A DNA stretch of 64,000 nt, from positions 583,861 through 647,860 of the forward strand of contig NZ_CP069349.1 in NCBI RefSeq assembly GCF_021497505.1, read 5' to 3'. Numbering within the stretch: the stretch's first letter is position 1; every line of letters begins with the position of its first letter. The stretch comes from Turicibacter sp. TJ11. Lineage in GTDB: Bacteria; Bacillota_I; Bacilli_A; MOL361; Turicibacteraceae. The position numbers were made by a program, and so were the translations under genes. The notes beneath the pieces are model-generated. The model saw only the letters and a program-made list of their open reading frames with translations. It was not told the origin of the DNA and did no database searches. Shown piece after piece: positions 44,814 to 52,774 of the stretch.

Positions 44814-45530
44814 ATGCAATCACAAAGATGTATTACTGGGTATGATGATTATTTATATCATCACTTAAAAGAAAGTTTTAAAAAGGCGACTAAAGTTGAT
44901 ATTATCGTGTCTTTTTTAATGGAATCAGGCGTTAAACTTTTAGAAAATGAGTTAATCGAGATTAAAGATAGAGATATTCCTATTCGCATTCTAACAGGAA
45001 ATTATTTGAATATTACACAACCTTCTGCGTTATATCGGCTAAAAGATATCTTTGGAGATCGTGCTGATTTACGTTTTTTTAATGAGCCAAATCGTAGTTT
45101 TCATGCAAAATCTTATTTCTTTGAATATGAAACTGGGGCAGATATGTATATCGGATCGTCTAATTTATCAAAATCTGCTTTAACATCAGGTGTTGAATGG
45201 AATTTTAGGCTAGATAAATCCTCACATGAAGCGGACTATCATCATTATTATCAAGTGTTTGAAGATCTTTTTTATAATCACTCGATTCAAATCACAGATG
45301 TGGAGCTTGATTTTTATTCAAAGAACTGGAAGAAAAATAAAATTTATCATACGATTCCGTTTCCAAATACAACATCGACTGATTTAGTAGCAGATCAATC
45401 GAGTCGTTATGTGGTGGACTTATATACACCTCGTGGGGCTCAGATTGAAGCCTTATACCACTTAAAGAAAACAAGAGAAGAAGGATTTGATAAAGGCGTG
45501 GTGGTTGCAGCTACTGGTGCTATGTATTGA
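44814..45530 (+). pseudogene. PLD-nuclease/helicase restriction-like gene, truncated in Walker A
   Basis: The frame begins with a strong site (AGGGGAGAATGACAA) and encodes a phospholipase-D domain (FHAKSYFF ... YIGSSNLS, an HxK/GSxN site). The start of a superfamily-2 helicase follows: LYTPRGAQIEALYHL (Q-motif-like) and GVVVAATG. Homologs continue here into TGKT and a helicase of roughly 700 further residues. In this window the frame becomes AMY and stops. The break coincides with the start of a serine-recombinase element, whose integrase gene ends 30 bases away. The rest of the helicase is not present in the 18 kb that follow. Confidence 0.85.
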
Positions 45531-45560
45531 AAACGGAAAAAAAGTTATTAAAAAAATAAG

Positions 45561-46922
45561 CTATTGATTCCAAATAATATCAAGTCCATCATCTGTTACG
45601 ATGATTTTTTTTATGAGCAAATTCACAATTTCTGTTTGAGTCTGTAGATCACATTCAAGTAGGTTAGGAATTCCGTTTTGAATGAGTTCTTCAATTTCTG
45701 ATTGTTCCTGTTCAGCCAGTTGTTCTTGTCGTAAGAGTTCCTCTTTTTGTTCATTTAAAGCTTTTAGCTTTTCATCAAGTGCAAACTTAGATAACCGATC
45801 ATCCATATATAAATCAAGTAGTTTGGCTATTTTTTTATCAATACGGGCTTGTTCTTTTTCAAAGTTAATGGGTTTTGATTTTAACTTAATTTCTCCGCTA
45901 CTTCCAAGTCTTTCAATTCGATGAAAGACTTCTTTTTCAAAATCTTCACGTTTAATCTTTCGACTAAAACACTTGCTCTCGTAGCGGGATGGTAAGCGAC
46001 AACGCTGACAAACCATATCTAGTCTTGTTTTAATGGTTTGATTAGCTCCTTTTATTTTAACTAAATAAGGTCTATATTCTTCACCGCATTTCCCACAAAA
46101 AACTTTTTTGGTGAAAACTTTATTTTTCGTATTCGTTGAATACGTACCTTTATTGCCTTCAATGACCGTTTGGACTTGATTAAACAGTTCTTGAGAAATA
46201 ATGGGTTCATGTGAGCCTTTGAACCATTCTCCAGCAAATGAAACCTCACCAATATAAATTTTATTTTTAAGAATACGGATGATTCGCTTGAGTTCAATCT
46301 CTTTAAACCCTTCTTTTTCGAGTTGTTGCTTGACTTGGGTAAAGGATTGTAATTCAAGATACGTTTCAAATATCTTTTTAACATGGTGACACACTTGTTC
46401 CTCAATGACAAGACTCCCATCATCAAGTCTCTTATAACCATAGGGGACTTTACTACACGATCCTGACCAAAGCCCTTTTTCTTGAACCATTTTACGATGA
46501 CAGTTCCATAAGCGACTGGCTATCGTTTCACGTTCTAATTGAGCAAAAACGGATAACACACCGATGGCTGCACGACCAAAGGGAGTAGAGGTATCAATGG
46601 TTTCAGATAAAGAGATAAATTCAACTTGATAGGGAGTGAAAACTTCTTCAATGAGATAAAGCGTATCACGTTGGCTACGACTCAAACGATCCAGTCGATA
46701 AACAACCACGACATTCACTTTATTCTTTTTAATATCTTTTTGTAATTGTTCAAGAGCCGGACGATTTAAGTTAGAACCGCTATATGCACCGTCCACATAT
46801 TCGGTGACTTCTGACCATCCTTTAGCGGTGCAAAAAGCGTGAAGACGTTCTCGTTGCATAGGAATTCCGTATTTTTCAACTTGTTGTTCAGTTGAGACTC
46901 TTAAATATAAGGCGACCTTCAT
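45561..46922 (-). CDS. Large serine recombinase 1 (integrase)
   Basis: A 453-residue recombinase. The N-terminal resolvase domain contains YLRVSTEQQ with the catalytic Ser10, YRLDRLSRSQRDTLYL and SETIDTSTPFGRA. A recombinase domain, a zinc ribbon (CGKCGEEY ... CQRCRL) and a C-terminal coiled coil follow. These enzymes integrate and excise elements at short att sites. The stop is about 30 bases from the helicase break, the usual position for an integrase next to attL. It is shorter than phiC31-type integrases. Ribosome site TTGGAGGTATTAAA. Confidence 0.93.
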   Translation of the reverse strand: MKVALYLRVSTEQQVEKYGIPMQRERLHAFCTAKGWSEVTEYVDGAYSGSNLNRPALEQLQKDIKKNKVNVVVVYRLDRLSRSQRDTLYLIEEVFTPYQVEFISLSETIDTSTPFGRAAIGVLSVFAQLERETIASRLWNCHRKMVQEKGLWSGSCSKVPYGYKRLDDGSLVIEEQVCHHVKKIFETYLELQSFTQVKQQLEKEGFKEIELKRIIRILKNKIYIGEVSFAGEWFKGSHEPIISQELFNQVQTVIEGNKGTYSTNTKNKVFTKKVFCGKCGEEYRPYLVKIKGANQTIKTRLDMVCQRCRLPSRYESKCFSRKIKREDFEKEVFHRIERLGSSGEIKLKSKPINFEKEQARIDKKIAKLLDLYMDDRLSKFALDEKLKALNEQKEELLRQEQLAEQEQSEIEELIQNGIPNLLECDLQTQTEIVNLLIKKIIVTDDGLDIIWNQ

Positions 46923-46952
46923 TTTAATACCTCCAACTATCCATTCATTTGT

Positions 46953-48311
46953 TTATTGATTCCAAATCACTTCTAATTCATCATCTTTAATAATAATTTT
47001 ATCAATAAATAAATCGACAATGGCTGTTTGGGTATCAATATCAGATTCAAATAGATTAGGAATTCCATTTTTGATGAGATCTTGCATCAGATTTGTTTCA
47101 TACTCTGTTTCTTTAGACTGAGTTAATAACTTTTCTTTTTGGCTATTAAGTTCTTCTAACTTCGTATTCAGTGTTGCTTGTGGCAAACGATCATCCATAT
47201 ATAAATCGAGCAGTTTATTGATCTTGTCATTAATGACTTTAATTTTTTGTTCATAGTTAATAGGTTTAGATTTTTTAGCAAACTGAATTTCACCACTGGT
47301 CTCTAGATTTTTAATGCGGGTGAAGATTTCATGCTCTAAAACAGCTCGTTTAATGTTACGATTAAAGCATTTGCTTTCATATTTAGCAGGGAGTTTGCGA
47401 CGACGACAAATCATATAGTAGTAAACCGGACCATTCTTTTTTTGTTGCTTCCCGTAAGAGAGATACGTTTCACCACAACAGCCACAAATCACTTTCTGAC
47501 GAAAGACGTTATTTTTAATCTTTCCAACGTTTTGTCCTTTAAAATGTTCATTCACTTTTTGAGCCGCATTGAATAAATCAACAGAGATAATCGGTTCATG
47601 TGAACCTTTAAACCATTCACCTGCAAAAGAAACTTCACCCACGTAAAGTCTATTTTTAAGTAATTTTATAATACGGTGTTTGGGTAAAGGTTCAAATCCT
47701 TCTTTTTCTAACTTTTGTTGAACTTTAATATAGGACTTTAAGATCACGTATTCTTCAAAAATCCGTTTAATGTGTTCGCCTTCTCGTTCATTTAATACGA
47801 GCTTTCCGCGAGGATGACGGGTATAACCATATGGGATAAAATCAGAACCACCCGCCCATAAGCCTTCATCTTTCACCATCTTTAAGCGTCCTGATCGTAG
47901 TCGTTCCGTAATGGTCTCACGTTCAAGTTGAGCAAAGACTGACATCACCCCAATCATGGCACGACCGAAAGGAGTAGAGGTGTCAATGGTTTCTGAGATT
48001 GAAATAAACTCAACATTATTAGGAAGAAACATTTCCTCAATTAAGTACAGGGTGTCACGTTGACTACGACTTAAACGATCGAGCCGATAAACAATGACCG
48101 CATTAATTTTTTTATTTTCAATATCTTTTTGTAATTGCTGTAAGGCAGGACGATTTAAATTAGAGCCACTGTAACCACCATCAATGTACTCTGTAATTTC
48201 AGTCCATCCTTTAGAAACACAGAATGCTTTAATTCGTTCCTTTTGAAGCGGGATACTGTAATTTTCTACTTGTTGCTCAGTGGAAACTCTAGCATATAAG
48301 GCAACTTTCAA
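46953..48311 (-). CDS. Large serine recombinase 2 (paralog of recombinase 1)
   Basis: A 452-residue recombinase with the same layout as its neighbour: YARVSTEQQ with the catalytic Ser, YRLDRLSRSQRDTLYL, SETIDTSTPFGRA, a zinc ribbon (CGCCGETY ... a divergent CRRRKL) and a coiled coil. The two proteins are collinear and closely similar, including the end EVIWNQ / DIIWNQ, so they arose by duplication. It starts at TTG with GTAGGAGGAATTGCA and lies in one operon after the repressor. Paired serine recombinases recall ccrA/ccrB of SCC elements, where both are needed for excision. Confidence 0.92.
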   Translation of the reverse strand: MKVALYARVSTEQQVENYSIPLQKERIKAFCVSKGWTEITEYIDGGYSGSNLNRPALQQLQKDIENKKINAVIVYRLDRLSRSQRDTLYLIEEMFLPNNVEFISISETIDTSTPFGRAMIGVMSVFAQLERETITERLRSGRLKMVKDEGLWAGGSDFIPYGYTRHPRGKLVLNEREGEHIKRIFEEYVILKSYIKVQQKLEKEGFEPLPKHRIIKLLKNRLYVGEVSFAGEWFKGSHEPIISVDLFNAAQKVNEHFKGQNVGKIKNNVFRQKVICGCCGETYLSYGKQQKKNGPVYYYMICRRRKLPAKYESKCFNRNIKRAVLEHEIFTRIKNLETSGEIQFAKKSKPINYEQKIKVINDKINKLLDLYMDDRLPQATLNTKLEELNSQKEKLLTQSKETEYETNLMQDLIKNGIPNLFESDIDTQTAIVDLFIDKIIIKDDELEVIWNQ

Positions 48312-48329
48312 TGCAATTCCTCCTACTGT

Positions 48330-48935
48330 TTATTGATTTAAGAATGGGCTAATCGCATAACAATACTTTCCGATGATATTGATATTTTTAATTTGATCTG
48401 CTACGAGTGTTAAGATATCGCCATCTTCTAAAACAGGGCGAAGTGTCACAATATCTTTATCGACCAGGTATAGCTTTCTAATGATGGCTTTATTTTCATT
48501 AAGTGAAACTGCCACAATGTCACCACTATTGATTTTGGCTTTCTTATCAAAGATGGCATAACATTCACTATTAATGAAGGTTGGATGTGCCATCTTAATT
48601 CCGATGAATTGTCCTTTCATCTGCGGATAGGGATTTTTAATTTTAGCAACCTGATTTCCTAGTTTATCTCCATAAACATCATCATAGATTGATATTTCAT
48701 CGAGTTCACACGTTACATATTCTTCTGCCCCCATGATGGCTAGGTGTGAAATGTTTAACGCTTTTGAAAGTAGCTTTAGCTTATCGCGTTTAATATTGAT
48801 AATGTCTCCAGATTCCCATTTAACAATCGTTGTCCGATCAGCATGACACAAATCTGCTAGTTCTTGTTGAGTCAGTCCAAGCTCTAAACGTCGTGATTTA
48901 ATAACATCTTTCATTTCCATTAACCCATGAGTCAT
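48330..48935 (-). CDS. Phage-type repressor with S24-like domain lacking the catalytic dyad
   Basis: About 201 residues: an XRE helix-turn-helix (RRLELGLTQQELADLCHADRT, then IVKWESGD) and a C-terminal domain with the LexA/CI S24 fold (FINSECYAIFDKKAKINSGDIVAVSLNENKAIIRKLYL). The self-cleavage serine motif (GDSM in relatives) reads GIKM, and the usual Lys in A-x-V-K reads Arg, so autoproteolysis is not expected. It heads the minus-strand recombinase operon and should bind the palindromes in the divergent control region. The start is uncertain. ATG at 48935, with AAAGGA 11 bases away, is chosen. Confidence 0.82.
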   Translation of the reverse strand: MTHGLMEMKDVIKSRRLELGLTQQELADLCHADRTTIVKWESGDIINIKRDKLKLLSKALNISHLAIMGAEEYVTCELDEISIYDDVYGDKLGNQVAKIKNPYPQMKGQFIGIKMAHPTFINSECYAIFDKKAKINSGDIVAVSLNENKAIIRKLYLVDKDIVTLRPVLEDGDILTLVADQIKNINIIGKYCYAISPFLNQ

Positions 48936-49010
48936 CTTGTCTATCATCCTTTGTCTGTATGAATTTATTATCATCATATCGAAGTTAAAGAGGATATGCA
49001 ATATATGGAT

Positions 49011-49111
49011 GTGATTCTAAATCACTTTGAAGATAAATTCGACAAATCAAAACATTAATTAACAAAAGAAAGAGAATTTAACATCATATCCAACATAAAA
49101 TAGGTTTTATG
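49011..49111. promoter_or_regulatory. Operator palindromes in the divergent control region
   Basis: Two perfect inverted repeats lie between the divergent genes: GTGATTCTAAATCAC (49011-49025) and CATAAAATAGGTTTTATG (49094-49111). A third, AAATAATGCTTATTT, is near 49137-49151. They are candidates for binding by the repressor and the Cro-like protein. The three differ in sequence, so they need not bind the same protein. Confidence 0.45.
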
Positions 49112-49195
49112 TCGAAACTAAGAAAAGTCTCATAAAATAATGCTTATTTCGAGTTAATATTCAAATAACAATTCACAAATGTTAGTGTTTTCATA

Positions 49196-49224
49196 TTGTT
49201 GAAGCGAAAAGATTGTTATATTAT
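49196..49224 (+). promoter_or_regulatory. Rightward promoter of the element
   Basis: TTGTTG, 17 bases, TATTAT, about 80 bases before the Cro-like gene. Confidence 0.7.
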
Positions 49225-49302
49225 AGGTGTGACTCAAGACAACATTTGAGGGGGCAGGATAGGTTGAGTTTCATTAGAAAAGAGACATTAGGGGGGAATA
49301 TC

Positions 49303-49533
49303 ATGAATATTGTATTATTTAAGGAATACCTTGAATTACGAGGAATGACGATTACTGAGTTCGCAAATGCTCTAGGGGTGAAAAGAAGCTATGTTTGTGC
49401 TCGAATGAAGTATCCTGATCGATTATCAATCGGTGATATTATGTCAATGTCACGCTTATTGAACCTAAGACCTTATGAAATTACGAATGTGTTTTTTCCA
49501 GAAGAGGCTAATTTTAGCCTCTCTGATCTTTAA
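49303..49533 (+). CDS. Cro-like small HTH regulator
   Basis: A 76-residue protein with a helix-turn-helix (FKEYLELRGMTITEFANALG, VKRSYVCARMKYPDRL, IGDIMSMSRLLNL). It is the first gene on the rightward transcript, opposite the repressor, which is the Cro position. Ribosome site TAGGGGGGAATATC. A perfect 9-bp hairpin (49503-49522) lies inside its last codons. Confidence 0.75.
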   Translation: MNIVLFKEYLELRGMTITEFANALGVKRSYVCARMKYPDRLSIGDIMSMSRLLNLRPYEITNVFFPEEANFSLSDL

Positions 49534-49693
49534 TCATCAGTCTTATTTTTTAACCATTATGTGATTTAATTCAACTTTTTTATTTCTTTATAGCGTGATT
49601 AATACTCACATAATATTAATATATTTCGTATTTAACGTGATTTTATTCATCTTTTGTGAATCAAATTTTGAAAATAATTAGGGGGGGAGCATT

Positions 49694-50020
49694 TTGAAGG
49701 TTAATACGCCACTTGGAGTTTTAGAGTTTTCAGATGCTTTAGAAAATTACGGCTATCGGTCAGTTGATACCAATAAGCCATTAAAAAAATTAGACGTTCA
49801 AACGTTTGAAGATGAAAAAGAGGTTTTATGGTATAAAGATGCAACTGATCAGATTATTACAAAAATTAGTTGGGTTAAAAACAAACCACAAGATTACGTG
49901 TATACGTGTGGCTGTGGTTATAAATTAACATCAGGATTCGATTTAGAAAGTATTCAGTGTCATGAGTGTGGGAAACTGATGACAAAATCTTATATTGGAT
50001 TAATTGCAAAAGTCGTTTAG
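49694..50020 (+). CDS. Hypothetical zinc-ribbon protein of the element
   Basis: A 108-residue protein that starts at TTG behind a strong GGGGGGGAGCATT. The C-terminal third has a treble-Cys pattern, CGCGYKL ... IQCHECGKL, suggesting a zinc ribbon. The N-terminal part is strand-rich. No family is recognised. It could be a replication or anti-host factor. Low assignment confidence but clearly a gene. Confidence 0.6.
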   Translation: MKVNTPLGVLEFSDALENYGYRSVDTNKPLKKLDVQTFEDEKEVLWYKDATDQIITKISWVKNKPQDYVYTCGCGYKLTSGFDLESIQCHECGKLMTKSYIGLIAKVV

Positions 50021-50036
50021 AAATGGGGGCATGACG

Positions 50037-50267
50037 ATGGTAGCGGGATTTTTATTTAAAGAGTACGAAATCAATCAAGAAGGGATGGTCACAGGGTATC
50101 AAGTGATTTTAGAAAATGAACAAGTAGCAACACTGGAATATCGTAGCCAACATCAGATGTGGATTGGGGCGATGTTAAAAGACATTAAAATCATCACAAG
50201 ATGTGACCGATCAGTGATGCGAGTGGTAGATTGGCTTATTCATGAAATCGAGTGTCATCATTCTTAG
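50037..50267 (+). CDS. Hypothetical small protein of the element (DUF3892-like)
   Basis: A 76-residue mixed alpha/beta protein: MVAGFLFKEYEINQEGMVTGYQVILENEQVATLEY then HQMWIGAMLKDIKIITRC and a helical end. It is the second of a run of short early genes. The start is set at the ATG 7 bases after GGGGG. An upstream overlapping frame is open but has no site. Family membership is only a loose impression. Confidence 0.5.
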   Translation: MVAGFLFKEYEINQEGMVTGYQVILENEQVATLEYRSQHQMWIGAMLKDIKIITRCDRSVMRVVDWLIHEIECHHS

Positions 50268-50304
50268 TCATTCATCACGATAAATATAAAAAGGGATTCG
50301 ACAA

Positions 50305-50355
50305 AAAGAGAAGAATTTCTTCTCTTTAACGAACTTGTATAGGATATTAACAAGT
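50305..50355 (+). other. Tandem stem-loops before rep: candidate rolling-circle origin
   Basis: AAAGAGAAGA / TCTTCTCTTT (50305-50327) is followed by ACTTGT / ACAAGT (50333-50355) with an 11-base loop ATAGGATATTA. HUH Rep proteins nick in the loop of such hairpins, and origins often lie just upstream of rep. The position 65 bases before the Rep start fits, although the first hairpin could instead be a terminator. Confidence 0.4.
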
Positions 50356-50419
50356 CGTACATGTGTTCTTTTAGTAGAGGGATGTCGAATAAGTGGAAAT
50401 GAATGTGGGGGAAATCGTG

Positions 50420-51346
50420 ATGAAGAAAAAAGTATTTGATGATTATGATTATGAACGGGTTTATAATCAATCGTTTAATGAGTTAACAGGGGAATTATTA
50501 AATGAAGTTGTGAAACCGTTAAGGGGAGTGGCTTATACAACCGCAACGATCAAAGCGGGAAATCAATTAGAAGTAGAAATCTATCCTTCATTTAAAAAAG
50601 AGATTCCAGAGATGATTAAGCGATTTAAACAAAAGAAACGTCGTGAAAGTAGTGAAAAACAAAAGAATTTAAATGATCGAAATGCTAAGAAAAAAATGAT
50701 GCGACTCGTTCATGAGAATTTTTATACAGGAGACTATTGGTGTACGTTCACGTTTAAAGATGAACCAAAGGATTTAGAAACAACAGAAAAGTTATGTCAC
50801 AATTTTTTTAGACGAATTAATCGAGCAAGAAAGAAAAAAGGATTAGAGAATGCCAAGTATGTGTATGTGATCGAGGAAGGAACAGCGGGTACTGAGCGAT
50901 TTCACCTTCATTTAATTATGGACAATGGCTTAACCAAAGCAGAAGTTGAATCGAAGTGGAAAATCGGTGCATGTACCCTTCGCACCCTTAATTATTACAA
51001 AGATGAAAATTTTATTGGGGTATGCAAATACATGATGAAAGATGAACAGACGTATCAACCCACTGCTGCTCGGATGAAGGGGAAGCGACGTTGGGGAAGT
51101 AGTAAGGGGAATTTAGTGATGCCTAAACCGACTAAGAATCGCACGAAAATGAGCAGACGTAAAGTGATGGATCTAGTGCTAAATCAAGATTCGATTTCTG
51201 AAAAGTTAGAACGTGAATATCCGATGTATCACTTTAAGGAAGTTGAAATTAGATATAGTGAGTTTAACGGTTTATTTTATATTTATGCCAGGATGCAATC
51301 TAAAAAGCTGAGAAGGCGGGAATCCAAATGTACAACTCGAACCTAG
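50420..51346 (+). CDS. HUH-type rolling-circle replication initiator (Rep, G2P-like)
   Basis: A 308-residue protein with the three motifs of HUH endonucleases: motif I DYWCTFTFKDE, motif II YVIEEGTAG followed by FHLHLIMDNG (His-hydrophobic-His metal site) and motif III VCKYMMKD (catalytic Tyr, one Tyr type). A strongly basic C terminus (TKNRTKMSRRKVM, SKKLRRRESKCT) follows. Such Reps nick the plus origin and drive rolling-circle replication of plasmids and ssDNA phages. ATG 50420 follows GGGGGAAATCGTG. Its presence suggests the excised element replicates by rolling circle. Confidence 0.85.
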   Translation: MKKKVFDDYDYERVYNQSFNELTGELLNEVVKPLRGVAYTTATIKAGNQLEVEIYPSFKKEIPEMIKRFKQKKRRESSEKQKNLNDRNAKKKMMRLVHENFYTGDYWCTFTFKDEPKDLETTEKLCHNFFRRINRARKKKGLENAKYVYVIEEGTAGTERFHLHLIMDNGLTKAEVESKWKIGACTLRTLNYYKDENFIGVCKYMMKDEQTYQPTAARMKGKRRWGSSKGNLVMPKPTKNRTKMSRRKVMDLVLNQDSISEKLEREYPMYHFKEVEIRYSEFNGLFYIYARMQSKKLRRRESKCTTRT

Positions 51347-51443
51347 TAGCCAAAATTCATCATGAAATTTTTGCGATGCTAGTGAGTTCATAGGTTGGAT
51401 GCCGTATGAAGCTAGATTAAAGCGAATGAGGGGGAGAAAATGA
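51328..51443 (+). pseudogene. Possible frame-shifted small gene
   Basis: An ATG with site AAGGCGGG (51328) encodes 21 residues, MYNSNLVAKIHHEIFAMLVSS, then stops. The +2 frame continues as EFIGWMPYEARLKRMRGRK and ends in a TGA that overlaps the next start (ATGA at 51440). Together they could be a short basic protein broken by one indel, or a programmed frameshift. Confidence 0.25.
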
Positions 51444-51619
51444 AGGAGTTAAATCAAATTCATGGATTTGATATTGAAGTGTTAGCAGAAACAAAACGTA
51501 TTTTAAGACTTTTAACGAATAATGAATTGGTCGCTATGGAACAAAGAAATCGAGCAGAATTTTGTGCTAAGCACTGTGAACAATTAGAACGGAGACTACA
51601 ACAGTTTATCAATCATTGA
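51440..51619 (+). CDS. Small helical protein of the element (59 aa)
   Basis: A 59-codon frame (MKELNQIHGFDIEVLAETKR... to ...RLQQFINH) with a strong site GAGGGGGAGAAA. Charged and helical, probably a small phage-type protein that forms a coiled coil. Function unknown. It lies in the block of early genes between rep and ssb. Confidence 0.55.
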   Translation: MKELNQIHGFDIEVLAETKRILRLLTNNELVAMEQRNRAEFCAKHCEQLERRLQQFINH

Positions 51620-51630
51620 TAGGGGGGATC

Positions 51631-52011
51631 ATGATGACGTTAGAAGATTACTTACATCGTGAGGGGATGGAGCTATCGACATTTTCTAAGCAGTATAACC
51701 TTGATTATCATCGTTTATATCGTGTGAAGAAGGGCGCGATGACAAGAGATGAAGCAATTAAGCAAGTGTTTGAAGAGTTAGGAATCAGTCACCCTTCAAA
51801 GGAAAAGGACGTGGATGGAGAGCCGAATATGTTGTTTCTTTCCCAAGAGCGGATTTGTATTTCGTTAGAAAGTTCAGGGGAGATTTATTGCTATTATCTT
51901 CATCACTTACAACAACTTGAAGCGTATCTAACTCGGTATCGTATTCCGTATTACGTGAGACAAGCAAACGATCATTGGCTGGTGAAATATGATAAGGAGG
52001 CGAGGGAATGA
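51631..52011 (+). CDS. Hypothetical HTH-like protein preceding ssb
   Basis: A 126-residue protein. The first 50 residues have a helix-turn-helix-like arrangement (EDYLHREGMELSTFSKQYNLDYHRLYRVKKGAMTRDE). The rest has a strand-rich region (ERICISLESSGEIYCYYLHHLQQLEAYL). The site AGGGGGGATC precedes two ATGs. Its stop overlaps the ssb start (ATGA), so it is co-translated with SSB and may be part of replication. Confidence 0.55.
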   Translation: MMTLEDYLHREGMELSTFSKQYNLDYHRLYRVKKGAMTRDEAIKQVFEELGISHPSKEKDVDGEPNMLFLSQERICISLESSGEIYCYYLHHLQQLEAYLTRYRIPYYVRQANDHWLVKYDKEARE

Positions 52012-52562
52012 TTAATCAAGTAATACTCGTTGGGCGAACGACCAAAAACATCGAACTTAGGCAAACTAAAAGCGGAACGAATTATGTTCAATTTACGTTA
52101 GCGGTGAATCGAACGTATAAAGGGAGTGAACAACAAGCGGATTTTATTAACTGTGTGGCATGGAGTAAAACGGCTGAAACATTGGCTCAGTATGTATCTA
52201 AAGGCGTATTAATTGGCATTGAAGGACGATTACAAGTGAGGACTTATCAGAATGGGTCACCTGCGCTAAGTAGCGGAGCTATTAGCAATCCACAACTGGC
52301 AGGGAATGAAGCGGGGATTCGTCAGTACATCTGTGAGGTTTTAGTGAACCGATTTTTCTTCTTAGAAGCTAGAAAAAATAGTGCCACTCCTGAACCAATG
52401 GAGCCGACGTACTTACAAGCACCATCTGAGAACTCAAACTCATCCACTTCCAATCAGCAGAATAATTACAATAATCCATTTATCACCGCTACCACGTTAG
52501 CAGGAGGATTACATTCTAATATCCCAACGATTTCAATACATGAGGATGACTTACCGTTTTAG
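52008..52562 (+). CDS. ssb: Single-stranded DNA-binding protein (phage-type SSB)
   Basis: A 184-residue SSB: OB-fold start MINQVILVGRTTKNIELRQT, ADFINCVAWSKTAETLAQYV and GIEGRLQVRTYQN, then a low-complexity Asn/Ser/Gln linker and an acidic tip ending DDLPF that binds partner proteins. It coats single-stranded DNA, which fits the rolling-circle Rep in the same operon. An insertion of about 15 residues (SPALSSGAISNPQLAGNEAG) lies in the OB-fold and is unusual relative to host SSBs. Confidence 0.92.
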   Translation: MINQVILVGRTTKNIELRQTKSGTNYVQFTLAVNRTYKGSEQQADFINCVAWSKTAETLAQYVSKGVLIGIEGRLQVRTYQNGSPALSSGAISNPQLAGNEAGIRQYICEVLVNRFFFLEARKNSATPEPMEPTYLQAPSENSNSSTSNQQNNYNNPFITATTLAGGLHSNIPTISIHEDDLPF

Positions 52563-52579
52563 GGGGCATCGGTAACAGC

Positions 52580-52702
52580 TTGGATGATGAAACGCTGCTT
52601 TTTGGTCTGTACGGACTTGGTTTAGATGGACGTGGAAAACTCCCAGAGTTTTCAATGACGTTTAGTAGATCGCTGAGGTGTCGTACACATCCAAGAGGAT
52701 AG
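52580..52702 (+). CDS. Doubtful 40-aa frame between ssb and terS
   Basis: A frame beginning TTG (MDDETLLFGLYGLGLDGRGK...) and ending in TAG at 52702. It fills most of the 212-base gap and AGGGGGC lies 11 bases before it. Composition is plausible but nothing is recognised. It could be a remnant or a regulatory spacer. Confidence 0.25.
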   Translation: MDDETLLFGLYGLGLDGRGKLPEFSMTFSRSLRCRTHPRG

Positions 52703-52774
52703 GGTGGAGATTGGGATGAAAGCGCAAATGGACGTATACTAAAGTTAGAAATAATCGACTAAGGGGGAGGAAAA

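Noticed and set aside
46061-46441. A 126-codon minus-strand frame inside serine recombinase 1
   Set aside because: It overlaps the recombinase in another frame of the same strand, lacks a ribosome site and looks like a frame shadow.
50264-50470. A 68-codon minus-strand frame upstream of rep
   Set aside because: It covers the origin-like hairpins and the rep start. The translation is hydrophobic and repetitive, with no ribosome site.
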